NCBI GenBank assembly: GCA_960531495.1
Contig: OY482862.1
Location: forward strand, 12,283,168 to 12,347,167
DNA: 64,000 bases
DNA from: Zeus faber
Lineage: Eukaryota; Chordata; Actinopteri; Zeiformes; Zeidae
Direction: 5' to 3'
Below the pieces are notes generated by a model, which had not been told where the DNA came from, made no database searches, and was given only the letters and a program-made list of their open reading frames with translations. Position 1 is the stretch's first letter. Each line of letters begins with the position of its first letter. Made by a program: the position numbers and the translations under genes. Below, piece after piece: positions 1 to 55,608 of the stretch.

Positions 1-788
1 CTACAGTCTATCTGCCGCATACTTTTTTTATTTAGAAAGAAATACATAGCAGAATTATTTTTAAAATACTTGCATTTCCATCGTCTGCGGTATCTTCACG
101 GACAGTTGTTATTAAATCCTCTTTCTTTTAAATGATTTGTGCTGGTCTGTAAGCCAACAGAGCATTTCCCAGTGGCACTTGTTATTCTCCAGCTGTGGGT
201 GGAGTTACTCTACTGAGGCATCAAGTGACGTAGGCAGGAGCGGCAAATCTGAACGGCTTAACCATATGTTTTATGAAATAGACCGTTTATTTCACAGTTT
301 GTGTGTTAGTAGGCTCATCAGCGAGCTAAATGTATGTGCACACGCGCTGAAAAAGTGTGTTTTTCATAATAGGTCCCCTTTAAGTACAAAAAAACACAAA
401 TGAACAGAATGGACCTTTCATGGGTAAGTGGGGTGGAGATGTCTCGGCCCTATTCCAGCCCCAGTGATGGAACCAGGGGTTTAGAGTTCAACTCAGCTGT
501 CTGGCGAGTGCCGGAGCAAGTGCTACCTGAGGCTGGCTGTTTCAAATCCTATTTTCTCGGGCTGGAAAGTATTTTAATGGGAAACACAGGTGCGGATAAT
601 AAAGGAAGAGAGGTAGAGGGTCCCCATTCTCCAGGTCCAATTAGATGGGGGAGCTGTTTTTCTTAGCAATCCTTCCTTAGTGTTTTTCAGGGAATCCTGC
701 TACATTGCATAAGTGCAATCCCCTCACTGACGCCTTGCCCCATGGAAACACTGATCCCCCTGTGAGTGATAGATGGATATGATGGACG
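1..788. other. No gene recognised
   Basis: Unique-looking sequence. Short open frames only, without splice or homology support. Confidence 0.5.
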
Positions 789-916
<128 letters not shown>

Positions 917-3900
917 CTGTAGATAGTAGTGAGATATAATGGTTGAAAAAACTCTCCATTTAAGATTGACATTCATGCGTCATAAATTGAAGTGCCTGAT
1001 AGGTTTTGCTGATAATATGGGATATTATGCAACAATTGTTCCTGGTAAATGACACGATAACGTACTCATTTGTAGGTGATTAAATGCATCAGGCATTAGC
1101 ATGATCATCAGAGATCTGACCCAGATTTCCGCCATGAATAGTAACACCTGCAAGCCGCACGTGGTTGCAGGTTCATCGGCACTTTCATCACATTCATGAT
1201 AGGCATCTATCAGGCATTGATCCATTCAGATTCCTCAGATTCCTTCAGGTACTGTTCTGTTTTTTGGAGCGTATGCAGTGCAATCGGACAAAAGGTGCCC
1301 CGTCGAGCAACATCTAGGAATCCTCACTGGTTTTCAGTTTTCTCCCATCTTCATGTTCTCGTCCTTTGTGAGCAGGGGCTGGGTATCATTAGTATTTCGT
1401 CCATTCTGATGTCATTTTCATGTTCTTTCTTCTTGATTTGATCCTTAATGTATTCTGCCCTGTATTAATCATCTGTGCTAATATTAGGAATTACAAATGT
1501 CACAGCTGGTGAGCAGCAAGAATACGAATCATTAGTGTGGCTGCTTAGCATTTGTGGTGAAGTAAGCAACTTGGATGGAAAAATCAGCATTTGAACCTGT
1601 GACTGTTTTAGACTTAAATCTAAAACCCATTTTGGGTATTGTGTTGATTTATCTTGTGTAATGAATTCAGACACGATACGTACACTTGGTCTGTTCTGTT
1701 ATAGGCATGGACTAAAATAAAAAAAACTAACAGTTTTTCAGGGATTTGTGGTTGCGATCCAGCTAATAAGGCAGAGAGGGAAGCCGATCCAGCTCACCCA
1801 GCATCCACAGATGCATTGTGGGTGTGTGAGAACAACACCATCATGCCACCAGGACACCGTCACCCCTGTTCTCCAGGCGCTTTCAAAGCTCACTTGGCAT
1901 CGAGTCCTTATACCCTGGCTTATCTCTTTGAGCCACCAAGTCGTACTAAGTGTGGTCATCTCCTCCTCCTGATTAAAGTAACCTCAGCAGTGGCTTGGAT
2001 GGAAAACTCAGGACCATCAAACCACAGTCCTGCTGGTTTTCAGCTTCTCTCAGATGATCCTCACTGGTTTCTCTCGACGTGAGGGTTACTATTAAAGATG
2101 AAGTCACAACCTGGTACATCTGCTTTAAAGGATCTGGATCCCACAAGGGATGTGTTGAGTAAAGTATGTAGATCAATATACACGTCAATTTACAAGTCCC
2201 CTCCAGACTCAGCCCTGTCCCCGTGCTGCTGGCTTTCAAAAACACACTTGGCTTCGATGCTGCAAGACCCAGTTTGGGAATTGCTGCTCTAGAGGGCACT
2301 TTGGACTGTTTTCTCTCCCCCCCTATGCACACCACTGACTTCCCGCCCTAACCCCCTTTTGGATTCATACGGATATAATATAATGAATCCAATTCATATG
2401 CTGTAGTTTCAGTCGATATCTCCATGACCAAATGCCTAAGATTAAGTAGGAGGAGAGTAGGAGCCTAAGATCAGACTCTTCCTTAACAATCTGCATTGAG
2501 TCCTGAGAATGCGTGCAGACACAATTTCATACATTTTGCATCCCAAACGGGGACAGATTTACTGAAAGATGACCATCATGGGATCGCCGTACATGAGGTG
2601 CGAAGCTTTCTATGAAAGCCCCGATGACGGATGGCTGGGTTCTGAGGCCCATTGATATGTGGAACCCTGATCCTTGATCCTGTACTTATTCTTCTTTGAT
2701 ACTCAAGGACTTCACTCACATGTCCCATGACACTGTATCGTCCTAACCGAGTCCAGCTACGCGGGAGTGAGAATCTTTCTGCACCATCATCGGCAGCGTC
2801 CGAGAGTGGGATCAGATGCTGTGACTATAGCTCTAATAAATGACTGCAAAATCATTTAAAAAAAAAGGCTCCTTAATCCCATTCTTCCATTTACATTCTG
2901 GAAATTGTTATGCCGGGTAATGATTTTCTGCTGTTGTTATTATGCGCTACAGAGACTGCGGAGTAGAATTTCAGCACTGAAGCCACCCAAAACCCATCCA
3001 CAGCTTAACCCATCCACATCCCAACCTGCTAGACCTGAGGCCAATGGTTGTAGGCGAGGCAATTTCAATCTCTCTTTTAAAAAATACGCTTTGAAAACTT
3101 TTTTTCTCCCCCTCCAATTTAATTCGCAAGAATCCTGAATTCCTGGAGGGACTGACCTGCAGTCCGTCCAGATTTGATCAACAAGATTATAATTTTTTTT
3201 TTAACTTTGAGCCAACCCACGCATCTCGAGGAAGTTTCCAGAGGCGTGGACGGTATCCATCCCTTCTGAAGCCCTGCGAAGAAAACAACACTTCTACCTC
3301 TTAGCCTAGAAAGCATAAAATGAGAACTCCATCTGCGTCAATTTCAGCGGGAATTAAGTATTATTACCACTCTATGCAAACAGTAAATCTAAGAAAGAGA
3401 AAGAGAGACCATTCCTCCCCTGCCAATGTCCAGCTCAACCCTTCTCTCTGGCTCCGCTCCTGTTCCTCCCGAGCAGGAATGCTATATCGATGAAGGGTTT
3501 ACCTTTCTTTCCCTCTGCAGCGGCTCATCGGAATTTAATCAATGTAATCTCGCTTCCCGTTTGAGGAGGAGCGGCTGGCTCAATTTGTGAGGTCGTCCCT
3601 AAATATTGAATATTGCTCATTAACACGTCGTCTACCACTGCACGATCTCGCTTGGCACCCGGCCACAATATTCCTCAAACCAAAGGAGCAAATGTGACGG
3701 CCCATATGGTTTACTAGAGAGTTTGAGTTTGAGTCAGAGTTTACCGGAGACTTCCACGGGCACTCTGCTTGGCAAGTGAACCGTGACGTGATGAAGCTCG
3801 AGTGATTATTTTCCACTTTCTGGTGGACTGGCCTCCTTCATTTTCACCTAGCGCTCTTTCCGCCGCGCGGAATACCTCCGTCCAAATCTCTCCTGTCTTC

Positions 3901-5190
3901 CTCCGTTGAGTCTTCCAGAGCCCTGTCTCGTTTTGATCCCCGGGTTTATTTATCTTAATCACAGAGACGATCAAAGCGGGGCGCAGAGGCCAGAGACGGC
4001 TTAATATGACCGTAGCCGCAGGCCAGGAAAACAAACCCAATTCAATCAGAAATTATCTCTCCATCATTTATTTCTGTCTGGCCACCTTTCTCGCTAAAAT
4101 ACGTTGTTTTTTTTCCTCTGTGGATATTTATATTTCTTTTGTAAAGTGACAGATTTTTGGAGTTTTTCGAGATGGCTCTAATTTGTTATCTTGACTGGGC
4201 TACACTGATGCGACCGCAGAGAAATATTAATTATCCGAGCCTGTTTTGTCACCACCAGTATTTCATTACCTTACGAACCCTTTTTTGACACTTTATGGTT
4301 CTCGTTTTGTCATGTAATCCTTCTTTCAGCGGAGTGCAGATAGCCCATTTTCTTTCTTATCCCTCCCCTCATCATCAACAACTGTGAGCATTGTTTTTGG
4401 ACACAGATTCTTTCACAGGAAAAAAAAAAGTGACGCAATGTTAACAAATTTCCCAATAATGGAGACGACTTGGAGTTATGGAGCTAGGCAAACAGTGTAC
4501 AAACACGTTCTCCTTCTGAATGGTTTCCGTGTGTTTCCAGGGTGGACGGCAACTGACCGGGGCCGTGTGTTCCGCAGAGAAAAGGTGGCGAACCCGCCTC
4601 GTTGCTGACGTCCAGGTGAGCGATTTCCAATGTGGCTCGGAAATGAGTTCATGGTGTTTCGTATCTGCTGCATGATTTCACTGGCCGCGCGTTACATAAA
4701 GTATCGCTGGTTTAGCGATCGTCAGGACGGCCCGCTTGAAAACCTCAACAAAAGTCCACAATACGTTAAAACTACAATAACTTATAATTGTAATCACGGA
4801 CCGCGTCGGTAACGTGACCCTTTGACCTTTCGTTTTATATTCCGAAATGATGTCCTATTCTGTTTCAAATAGGAAGCTTGGAAAAAGGTTGCCTGTGTGG
4901 GGGGACAAAGAGTGCAGTAGCCGGGTGGTGTGTAAGAAGTGGGACTTTTACAATGTGCATTGGAACATGTGCGTTTGTGTACCGACGTGTCTGAGCCGGA
5001 CTGTGATTTTACAGCCTCTGGATTTGTCTGTGATCGCCTCCTCTATCAGCCCTGGGTTGGGGATCCTCTGATCCTCTCGTTAATATGGATATTTATCATT
5101 AAGATGTGCGATTGCTCCCGACAAGCGCAATCACATGCAGAGGGTTGACTCAAATGCACATAAAAACTACTCACAAAGGCTAATACGCAA
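917..5190. other. Upstream intergenic DNA, no gene recognised; one exon-like candidate
   Basis: Mostly unique, moderate GC. From about 3,100 to 4,350 the sequence lacks simple repeats and could hold conserved non-coding elements, which cannot be judged without other genomes. At 4541-4615 a 75-bp stretch lies between an acceptor-like tttccag and a good donor (ccag|gtgagc) and is open in one frame (begins GGRQLTGAVCS). It could be an untranslated upstream exon; no partner exon was found. Confidence 0.35.
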
Positions 5191-5213
5191 GCACACGCAC
5201 ACAGACACACACG

Positions 5214-5270
<57 letters not shown>
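5191..5270. repeat. (CA)n microsatellite
   Basis: CA array with scattered G substitutions at the left end. Confidence 0.95.
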
Positions 5271-5271
<1 letters not shown>

Positions 5272-7425
5272 TACGCATTCGCGCATGCAGCCACACAATG
5301 GAAAACACATTGAGCTCCGCTCTGCTGCTCTCCGAAAAACACCGAGGGCTGGTGAATTATATTTGTCTTTTCTGCTCTCTCGTTTCTCTCTTCTCTCTTT
5401 TCGGTCCAAATCCCTCCTCTCCCTGCGTCCTAACGCCGCCGTTCCCCTATAGTTTTCCCGTAAAGATTCGCTGATCTCATCATTGTAGTTGGCAAAAATA
5501 AACCGGCCTGTCTCTCACAGGGGGCTCGCCAGTCAGAGTGACGTTCGTTTTACAGTATTATTTTGCGGCGGAAGGGGAAACCAGGCACCGTATTGTGGCT
5601 TGGTGGTAGTATGCGCTGGCACCCCCATCATGTGATCCAGTGGGGGAATCTCTGGCACATGGCTGCATTGAACCAAAGCATTTCCAGTGTTTCAGTGTTG
5701 TGTAACCCTACCATTCAACACTTAGATACGCTTTACATAGATAAACAGCATTATCACACAGATACATATACTTCACACAGATGCGCTTTACTTAGGTACA
5801 CTAAGATGTACAGATACGCACAGATGTTCATCTCCCGTTTTGCGTAGACGGTTGTGTGAGCAAGCCCAGTTTGATGTGGTAATTGTGTGATTCAACTGTG
5901 ACAGAGTGATTCAATTATTCATGTAGTCATCTTTCGGTAACACATCACAGCGAATCATCTTATTAAGGAGATTATGAAATTTTCAGTTGAATACTGGCGT
6001 CAACAACATGACAGCTATTCCAATGAAACATCTGCATGTTTCTTAAATGTGATTTTGTGTGCATGCATGCATGCATGTGTGTGCAATGTGGAAAAGGGCA
6101 CGCCTTTCCATGAATGTGCTTTTTTTGTGTGTGCAAGTGTATTAAAATGTGTGCCTCAGTATTGTATGAAAGCGAGCTGGCACAAATTTGTGTGTGGTTC
6201 TTGCCTTTTGTACAAAGTGTAAATATTTGGAGGAACATTCCATACATCATATTTTCCACTTTGCTACAGTATAAAGAGCCACCCGACGGCCCATTGGAGA
6301 GCTAAACATGTTCATCTGGCGGGAAAACGAGACAGCCTGACAGGCACATAATAAATTTCCAAGGGCAGCGCTGGGTCAGAAGTCACTCCTCAAACGAATG
6401 CGGGGATGAAAACAAGTTTTGAGCATGAAAGCAGTGACATGGTAAAAGGAGCAACCTGGCCCAGTGGCCTGATGCCCGCAGGGGTAGAGAACCCCCCCGG
6501 TGTAAAATACCTCTTTCATATCCGATATCCTCTTTGATAAGTCCGATGGCCCTGTCCTAGAAGTCCACTCACCTGGTGTGGAACACTGGAACCTAATAAG
6601 CCATTCCATTCATGGCATCAGCAGATGAAACAGCCTTTGGAAAAAGTGGGTGGAAAATAAGAGATTATTTTCTTTTTCCATACTCCAAAAATCAAAACCA
6701 GTTCCAAGTAGAGAAACTCGCAAACTCGGCTGAGTGGCGAAGGACCTTTTTCTGCTCTTGGCCACAGGCTGCGCTCCTTTTCCAATTCTCTACACCTACG
6801 AAAAAATGTCATGACCTTAAAAACGTTTAAATCCAACATTATACCGGATACTATATAACCATATAACCAGGCCTTGGCTGATCCTGTTGTGGCCATTGCC
6901 ATGTGGGTCATTGAGGGCTGCAAAGCGTTTTCCCACCTGATTAGAGTGGACCCTTCTCCAGGCCCGCTAGGCCATTAATCTTTGGAGCAAGGAAAGAATG
7001 GTCTTTTGTTTCCTCTACACTGCCACAGTTACGGGCAGCTGAAATGCGTTGCAAGTTGCCTGAACACGTAAATGGATGTGCAAGTGCGTAAGCACCTAAG
7101 CCCCCGCCCCCCTCCTTCATCGTATATACCCATCCCCATTCGGCACAGTTTTCTGGCCACTTGGCAATTGTTGGCAGGTGGGGCCGATGATGTGTTGAAA
7201 GGTCGTAAAATGGAGGAATAGGAACGACCAATCGGTGATGACTAAAGCAGAGTGAGCGCGGTGTGTCGGAGTGGTGCTGTTCTCTGTCTTTGTCCTTCAC
7301 ACAAACCAGAGGTTAGGGAGGACGAAAGAATAGGAAGAGAACCAGGGAGAGCATGGCCTTCTCTCCCTGGTTGTTCTTTCATCATCTCTGGACAGGGAGA
7401 CAAGCCATGCTGAGGGGAAAATAAC

Positions 7426-7426
<1 letters not shown>
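5271..7426. other. Intergenic DNA, no gene recognised
   Basis: Contains a short GCAT tandem (6061-6077) and otherwise no strong feature; open frames are short and unsupported. Confidence 0.5.
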
Positions 7427-7757
<331 letters not shown>

Positions 7758-10463
7758 TTGGTGAGCTGAAAGAAGGTAGGGGAGAACCAGGAATGAGAGG
7801 GGAGTCATTTAAAAGCATGCCTGTGGCCAGCATCGTGAAAGGGGTTGGTCTTTTTTGGCCAAAAAGTTGACCTTTGATTGTCCGTATATGGTATGTTATT
7901 TAAGGCCTTTGGCGTACTACCATGGCGCACTGTTTACCCACTTTTGATAGGAACCAATTTTCCAAGACTCATTGAATTACAGTGTAGTTCTCAAAATATG
8001 CCTATACACTGGCCCTCTCTGAGAATTCCTTATGATAGATATAAAATATGAGTGCATGAATAAACATAAAACGAATATTCACACAGTGGTGTCCCTTTTT
8101 TATTTTGTCTCGCTGTGAAAGCAGCTGGACTTAATAGTGAGTCTCGCGAGTTAACGGACTATAATTGTCCAAAGATTTATTTCAGTCACTTACACACATT
8201 ATGAAGCCCTCTGGCAACCGGCAAGAAAAGAGTCTGTGAAAAAGAGAGGTGAGGGAGGACAGACTCAATCGGAATGATCTCAATCAGACCTTCATTTGAA
8301 TCAGGGAGACTTGTGTGCTTTCCCCCGATTACAACAGCGAAGCCTAGTGCAGCTGGTAAGTCATGCTGGCAGCGTCATCCCATGAATCCCACACTTCTCG
8401 CCTGCTCATTTCTCAACTAATGTGGTAATGCCTTCATCATGTTGTTTGACTGCAACGAAGGGTGATGTATTTCTTGAGAATGGAACTTGATATAATGGGC
8501 CTACAGGGATCAGAATTGAGCTGATTGTTGAGGGACTTCCTCAAAGGCCACAAGTTGTTCTGGTGCAGCGACGTTTCCTGTCACGTGTTTTGCCTTGTGG
8601 GACACAATCATCTGTATTTAAGGGTGGACCTCTTTGAACACATGCACGCACGCACATGCACAACCATGCGTACATTCATAAAATCACTCATACCTTGTCC
8701 CGCAGGACCATGTTCTGGCAGAGTCGCGGCTATCCTTGACCAGTCTTGGCTCCAGCACATTCCCACATACAGTCGGACTGGACCCAGTGGTGGTAAACAA
8801 TGATGTCATAACTTGGAATTCTGATTAATTTCATGATGCAACAGCATCAGCATGTATTGCTGCGACACAATGCCTTTTTAAAGACATGTTCGTGGCATGT
8901 GTAGGGTAGGGAGCCAACAGCACGTGCTCATGAGGAGGACCTCAGCATTCGATGATGCACGTGTAGCTACAGTAATGTGTTTCTCGCTATTGGCAGAGTG
9001 TGTGTTTACAGATGAGGATATAATTTCCCCATTCAGTACATTAAATCCCAAACTCTTGTAGTTCTTTCTTTCCTTACTAGTTCTTTAGTCAGGGGAAAAT
9101 CTGCGGAGGTGTGTGTGGGTTTTGGCGCAACTGCGTGTGTTTTCTGTGTTGCGTGCTGTGTCTGTGTGTTTTTTTTAATTGTGTGTATGTACTTGTATGG
9201 CTGTTTGCGCAAGTCTGCAAAGAAGGGAATAAAGCATTGTGATGAACACACAGATTGGCAGTGTGATGAGGTTTATTACAGTATCAATCTTAAAAAGTCT
9301 CCATAGATTGACAGATCATAAAATCCAGCATCTACAATGAGAAACCTCACATTTCTGTCAGAATAAGACAGAAAGGGAGAAACAGTTTAAAAATGAATTA
9401 AAGAGAGGTTTGGATGAAAATCATCAAGTGGGCCCCCGTTCTCTGTGAATGGAAAATTGTATTGGTGGGGACAACCAACACGAACAGACCCTTCACGTGC
9501 GTCATTGCCAAAACGCTAGACATAGTGTTGAGCCTTTCATTTCCTGTAGAGAGAGCGTTGACAGCCAACCTGGCTGCCATGCTGGCCCGGCGCAGAGCAC
9601 CTCTCAAGTTATATGCTACAACATCCAAACTTCAAATAGTTTCAACTTTGACCCAGCCAAGGCTGAAGTGCAGCCAGTCCTGATCTATCATTTTACCAGT
9701 CGCAAAGACGAACAAACACGAACCTAAGGTATGTTGAATTAGATATGGATTATAATCAATCCACTCGCAAATATAATGATGCTCAGAGGTGTCGTTAGGG
9801 GTGGGTGTCCAGGGCTTCAGCTCTGAATGTGTTATGTATAATCCCCGATCTAAGATGGCCCCGCAGGGCCGGCTCTGCGCCCCGATCACTCCCTCTCTGA
9901 CGGTGCCCATGGCGTGTCAGCGATTTTGATTATTTTGTGTCACTCCGTTTCCTTACAAAACGAAACAATCGCCATGCGTAATGGGGACACACCCCTCCGT
10001 CAACAAGATTGTTAGACAGCCCGTTTGGTCTATCTGAGATTGATGGGATATATTTTTATATTTTATCGCCTGGCTCTAACCTCCGGGTCCGACGCTCAGC
10101 TAGCACCTCACTTCTTGTTGAACACAAAGCTTGATTCTTGTCATGTGCGGACGGCTCAAGATAGTGAAAAAAAAAGAAAAAAAAAAAAGAGAAAAGACGA
10201 AAAAATAACCCTAGTGGGAGAGCGAGAGAGAGGTCTGGACACTGAGATGAGAAAGGGAGAGAGGAGAGTGGGAGAAGAAGGAGGGAGAGGAATGGAGCGT
10301 AAGCAGTGGGTGTGCCTTGCCTCTCGCTGTCCCCTCCCTCTGCCATGGAGGTATAGATGGGGCGGAGCAGCCCGCTGCATCCACAAGCCCGGTCCTGTGA
10401 GCTGCACTAGTCCTGAGAGCCACCGCCTCAGTGAAGTAGTCCAGCCACTGCAGATTGCCAAAC
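7758..10463. other. Intergenic DNA upstream of abi3bp
   Basis: No gene seen. A segment at about 9,835-10,010 shares the word tgcgtaatggggacac with 49,7xx in tfg intron 2, suggesting a dispersed repeat. An A/AG-rich stretch lies at 10,168-10,300. Confidence 0.45.
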
Positions 10464-10610
<147 letters not shown>

Positions 10611-10807
10611 CCACAGCCTCTTTGAGGAGCATCCTGGTGCTCATGCTCTTTAGTTAAGGTCACCACAGCCCTGCACCATCGAGTCTTTACCCTTTGCCTT
10701 CTGTAAAGTTTGTCCGAGACCTCGGGAACTGACCCCAAGCTCCCTCGAGGCCACGCAACGCTTTACACCTGAGACCAGCTCCAAAGCCGAGTAGAGCAGC
10801 GGTGACG
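10611..10807 (+). promoter_or_regulatory. abi3bp: abi3bp 5' leader or proximal promoter
   Basis: About 200 bp between the CA array and the first ATG, without an upstream in-frame ATG of note. The initiation context is acgATGA, only moderately good; the transcription start is not determined. Confidence 0.35.
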
Positions 10808-37259
<26,452 letters not shown>

Positions 37260-38530
37260 CCACCTCCGAAGGGACTTTTGTTTTTATTTTTTATTTTTAG
37301 AAAGCTGGAGGTGAGGATGACCTCACTTAGGGGAGAGGAAAGGAAAGAGTGCTTCAGAAGCCCCAACCTGGCCCAAAGGGAAGGCGGGCCCCTCATTCTT
37401 GCTACGATGAATGCTGTGGAGGCCGTAGATCTGTCCGTTAAAAGTCAACCTACTCTCCGGTGTATAAACCTGTACAGGACCATTAGGTGTCACAGAACTG
37501 TTTGGTGCATTTCGTTATACCACACGTCTTCATTTCGCTATTTATCAAACACATGATGTCAGGATACAAGTGGAAACGGCTCCAAGTGGAGTTTCCAAGT
37601 GAATCAAAATATCGGATATGATCAGAGAGAGAATGTTGGGAAGCTGGCTCCCAAAATGTAATAACTTGTATGATGTTATTTATCAAATGATTACTATTAA
37701 ATATTCCATGTGTGTTTTGCCTTTTCAGACAAAACAACCTAAAATGCTCCCCCGTTGCAGTCAGAGATTTACACGGGCATTTGTACTGAAAATGAAAATG
37801 TCATTCACATATTGACTGTAAATGTAAACATGTAGGTATGAGCTCATGCATAATTGACCTAATTTCTATTGTATCTTCGAGGATACCTTCTGCTGGCCCT
37901 TTGGAATTATTAGCATTTGCAGTTTGCGCATTGCAGAACTATCGTTCATTTGTGTATATTGTGTGATAAGTGAACCAGGGACAAAGGCTGCAAGGAAACT
38001 CAAGCACTATTAATAGTTGCTGAAACCAAATCACAGGTAACTTAAGACTACAGAGCCAAACTGTTCCCTGGGATCGCTTGCAATAAAGAACATGGTATGT
38101 ATATTTTAAGGATTCTTCACCAGTCAATTCAACACAGCAAGTGGAAACGGACATTTTTGCAATGTGGATATGTATAATTAGGCACATGCTTTTTTAAATG
38201 TCTTTTTATGCAAAGTGTACATAAAGTTTGAGATCAATGGGCTATGGACTGCCAAAGAAATTGTTGCTATTTCTTATAGATTGCATTTGGAAATTTGTTT
38301 TTGATATACACTTCTATTTTCAACATTAAAAACCAAGAATAAAATGTTTCAGGATTGGCATTCATTTTATATATATGGACTGTGTTGGATATCGACAATG
38401 ATCTAAATGAATACACTGCGTGGTGCTAAGAAATAGAACTACATACTAAACAAGACACGGTTTGTGGTTCACAGAACATGCAATGCACCCGTCTCCAAGT
38501 GATCTTTTAATAAATCCTTTGTGCCGTTGT
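37260..38530 (+). other. abi3bp: abi3bp 3' untranslated region with candidate poly(A) signals
   Basis: After the TAA at 37257-37259 the sequence is AT-rich without further coding features. AATAAA hexamers occur at 38082-38087, 38338-38343 and 38509-38514 on the + strand; the middle one follows an A-rich stretch typical of a 3' end. Which is used cannot be told from sequence alone, so the end given is an upper estimate. Confidence 0.55.
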
Positions 38531-38789
38531 TCTCACTCAGTGAGACAGCTCGACATGATAGACCAACCACACTCTCACTTGCCGCACACACCCCAGCCAA
38601 CCACAACCCTCAGTCAAGAAAACAAATAGCAATACCAGCATTACCACAGTTTTTCCAAATCTGGGTGGAGGAGCGAGAGGGAGAACTCACTGCAAGCCAA
38701 GTTCAACACAGAGACATGAACTCAGAAACCACAATGTGAGGGAGGTGCGGACAGGCAGAAAGAAAGGCCAAACAGTGAAGCAAAGATGA

Positions 38790-39580
38790 CTTGGGTCTCA
38801 ATAGTTTATTAGGTTCCAGAGAAAAATGTTACAATTTATACATAATCTAATATTAATGGAACGTGGAATTTCTTTTTGATATATTAGTAAAAACCAGTGA
38901 TGAGAGAGTGAAACAGCGAAAAAGAAAGGAAGTCATGGTAATAAGTGGAGGTGATCTAACAAGGTTAATCATCGTAGGATCCATCTGAATGCCGGCTTTT
39001 AAAGCTCGACATAATCTGTCACTCGGCTAGTGTTTTGGGGCAGTTTCAAAGACACAAAATTAATACAGACACGGTGGTGACAATGATCAGAGAAAAAACA
39101 TAAACGAAAAAAACAAAACAGAAAGGCGTAACATTTCACTCTGTCTTGTAAAAGCATCCGAGCAACAAGCTTTGAAGCTTCCAGTGTTGACTTCAGCGTC
39201 TGTCGACGGGTGTGATATAGATGGACATTTCAAAATGAAACGTTACAGTGAGCAGAGGAAGCCTGTTTTGGACCTCCCAGGTGTGTGCATATAGACCTTA
39301 CATCTTCACAACGACAGACACTGGGGGTGGTGGGGGCTGAAAAAAAAACAAATACAAACTGAGTCATAGGCCAGAACAGTGTGGTGTGCCGCACAGACAG
39401 CATAGAATCAGAAAATCAGACACGGGGGTGGGGTGGGGCTGCTTGTTACGTAGTTTCACTTGGCAGAGGGATGTGGGGAATTAATATCATGGTAACAGCA
39501 CCCATATTGTGAGGAAAAACCACTGCTGCACATGGTCGGGGTTGAATTTGGATAAGAATCATCGGCATCGGCATTCTGTT
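38790..39580 (-). other. tfg: tfg 3' untranslated region
   Basis: The region downstream of the tfg stop (39581-39583) has no open frame worth calling. A minus-strand AATAAA lies at 38810-38805, which would give a 3' UTR of about 0.8 kb. The end is inferred from that hexamer only. Confidence 0.5.
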
Positions 39581-54461
<14,881 letters not shown>

Positions 54462-54575
54462 CTGGATCAGACGACTTGCCCACGGTGCCTTCGACGAGCT
54501 TTCTCGACACTGTGGAAATCAGAAATCTGTCGGCGAGCGGACCTGACTCCCAGCATCAGGAAGTGACAATGTCAG
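54462..54575 (-). other. tfg: Probable non-coding first exon of tfg
   Basis: A minus-strand donor (ccag|gtttga) ends an exon-like stretch at 54462. It sits just downstream, in the tfg direction, of a CpG-rich segment with NRF1-like and ETS-like motifs. The coding exon at 52263 needs an upstream exon because ATG lies a few bases after possible acceptors. The transcription start is not determined; the upper end is a guess. Confidence 0.45.
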
Positions 54576-54584
54576 CCCGTACGT

Positions 54585-54625
54585 GGCACTCGCGCGTGCG
54601 CAGTGGCGGCCGTGCGCAGCTCACC
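54585..54625 (-). promoter_or_regulatory. CpG-rich putative tfg promoter with NRF1-like element
   Basis: The segment holds CGCGCGTGCGCAGTGG at 54591-54606, followed by a second GTGCGCAG at 54612-54619. This resembles the NRF1 half-site pair. An ETS-like CAGGAAGTGAC lies at 54557-54567. No TATA box is evident, as expected for a housekeeping promoter. Confidence 0.45.
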
Positions 54626-54666
54626 GTGTATAGCGCAACTCAGTGGTGGAAGGTGACGAAGTACAA

Positions 54667-54703
54667 ATACTCACAATACTCCCAATACTCACAATACTCA
54701 CAT
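54667..54703. repeat. Short tandem repeat of a 9-10-base unit
   Basis: Four copies of (c)aatactcac-like units, one with a C substitution, next to the putative tfg promoter. Confidence 0.8.
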
Positions 54704-54849
54704 AAGGTAGTCTCTTTTATTTTATCCATGACAGTCACTGGTTAATAACAGCATGTTTGATGAGTCAAAGATCGAGTCGAATTAAAAAAAAAAACACATA
54801 GCGAGTTAAATCCTTATAATGGTTCGTTAAAATGGTGAATGATAAATAA

Positions 54850-55608
54850 ATGCACGTTTATTTATTGTATCAACCAATCAGAGGCAAAGCAAACAAATTC
54901 AAGCTTTTTAAAAATGAATGACTAAACTCACTCTATGATTTATTTTGTTTTCACTTATATTTTTGATTCATCATGCCTGAAATATCTAAGAGGGAAGAAC
55001 GTTTTGTAATTAGGACTTTCTTTTTTTCTAACAGTATAAATGTGTATGTGTGTGTGTGTTGGGGGGGGGGGGGGGGGGGGGGGGGGTAACCCTCATTGGT
55101 ATAATAATAACTTGCTATAATCATCACATTTTCAGCAGAATGCATCATCAATGTACTTCCTTGTAGCTACTGTCAGGCCGGGTGCATATGCTGACACATG
55201 AATCATGCCTGTACTGTTGTGATCATGTCAGTGTGTACATGTGACCTTGGAGCATCTGTGTTGTAGATTTTTTCGGCAACACTTTGACAGGATAATCTAT
55301 GATCTAGTAAACGGGGGGGCACAAGAGTCAGTAACGAGAAGGGTCAGAAAGGGTTTTCATTAACTACTGACAAAACATTACTGTTAAATTCAACAGTCCA
55401 CCCACATTTAAATGTGTGATCAGTTAAGGGAAATCATTTTAAACAGCATATAACTTAGATTTTACTGCTCCTGTAACCCGGCTGGGCAGGTTACAGGCGT
55501 ACATACTGGCATATAAAATAAAACCTAAATGTGAATTTTATCAAATATATAATTCAACTTAAAACACTGGTTTTGCCTTGGACCAACACAACCCCCCGCC
55601 CCTCGGAA
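54850..55608 (-). other. jagn1: jagn1 3' untranslated region, includes a 26-base poly-G/poly-C run
   Basis: The region downstream of the jagn1 stop is AT-rich. Minus-strand AATAAA hexamers near 54943-54938 and 54863-54857 could end the transcript; the choice is unknown. A run of 26 G on the + strand (55061-55086) would be poly-C in the transcript. Confidence 0.35.
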
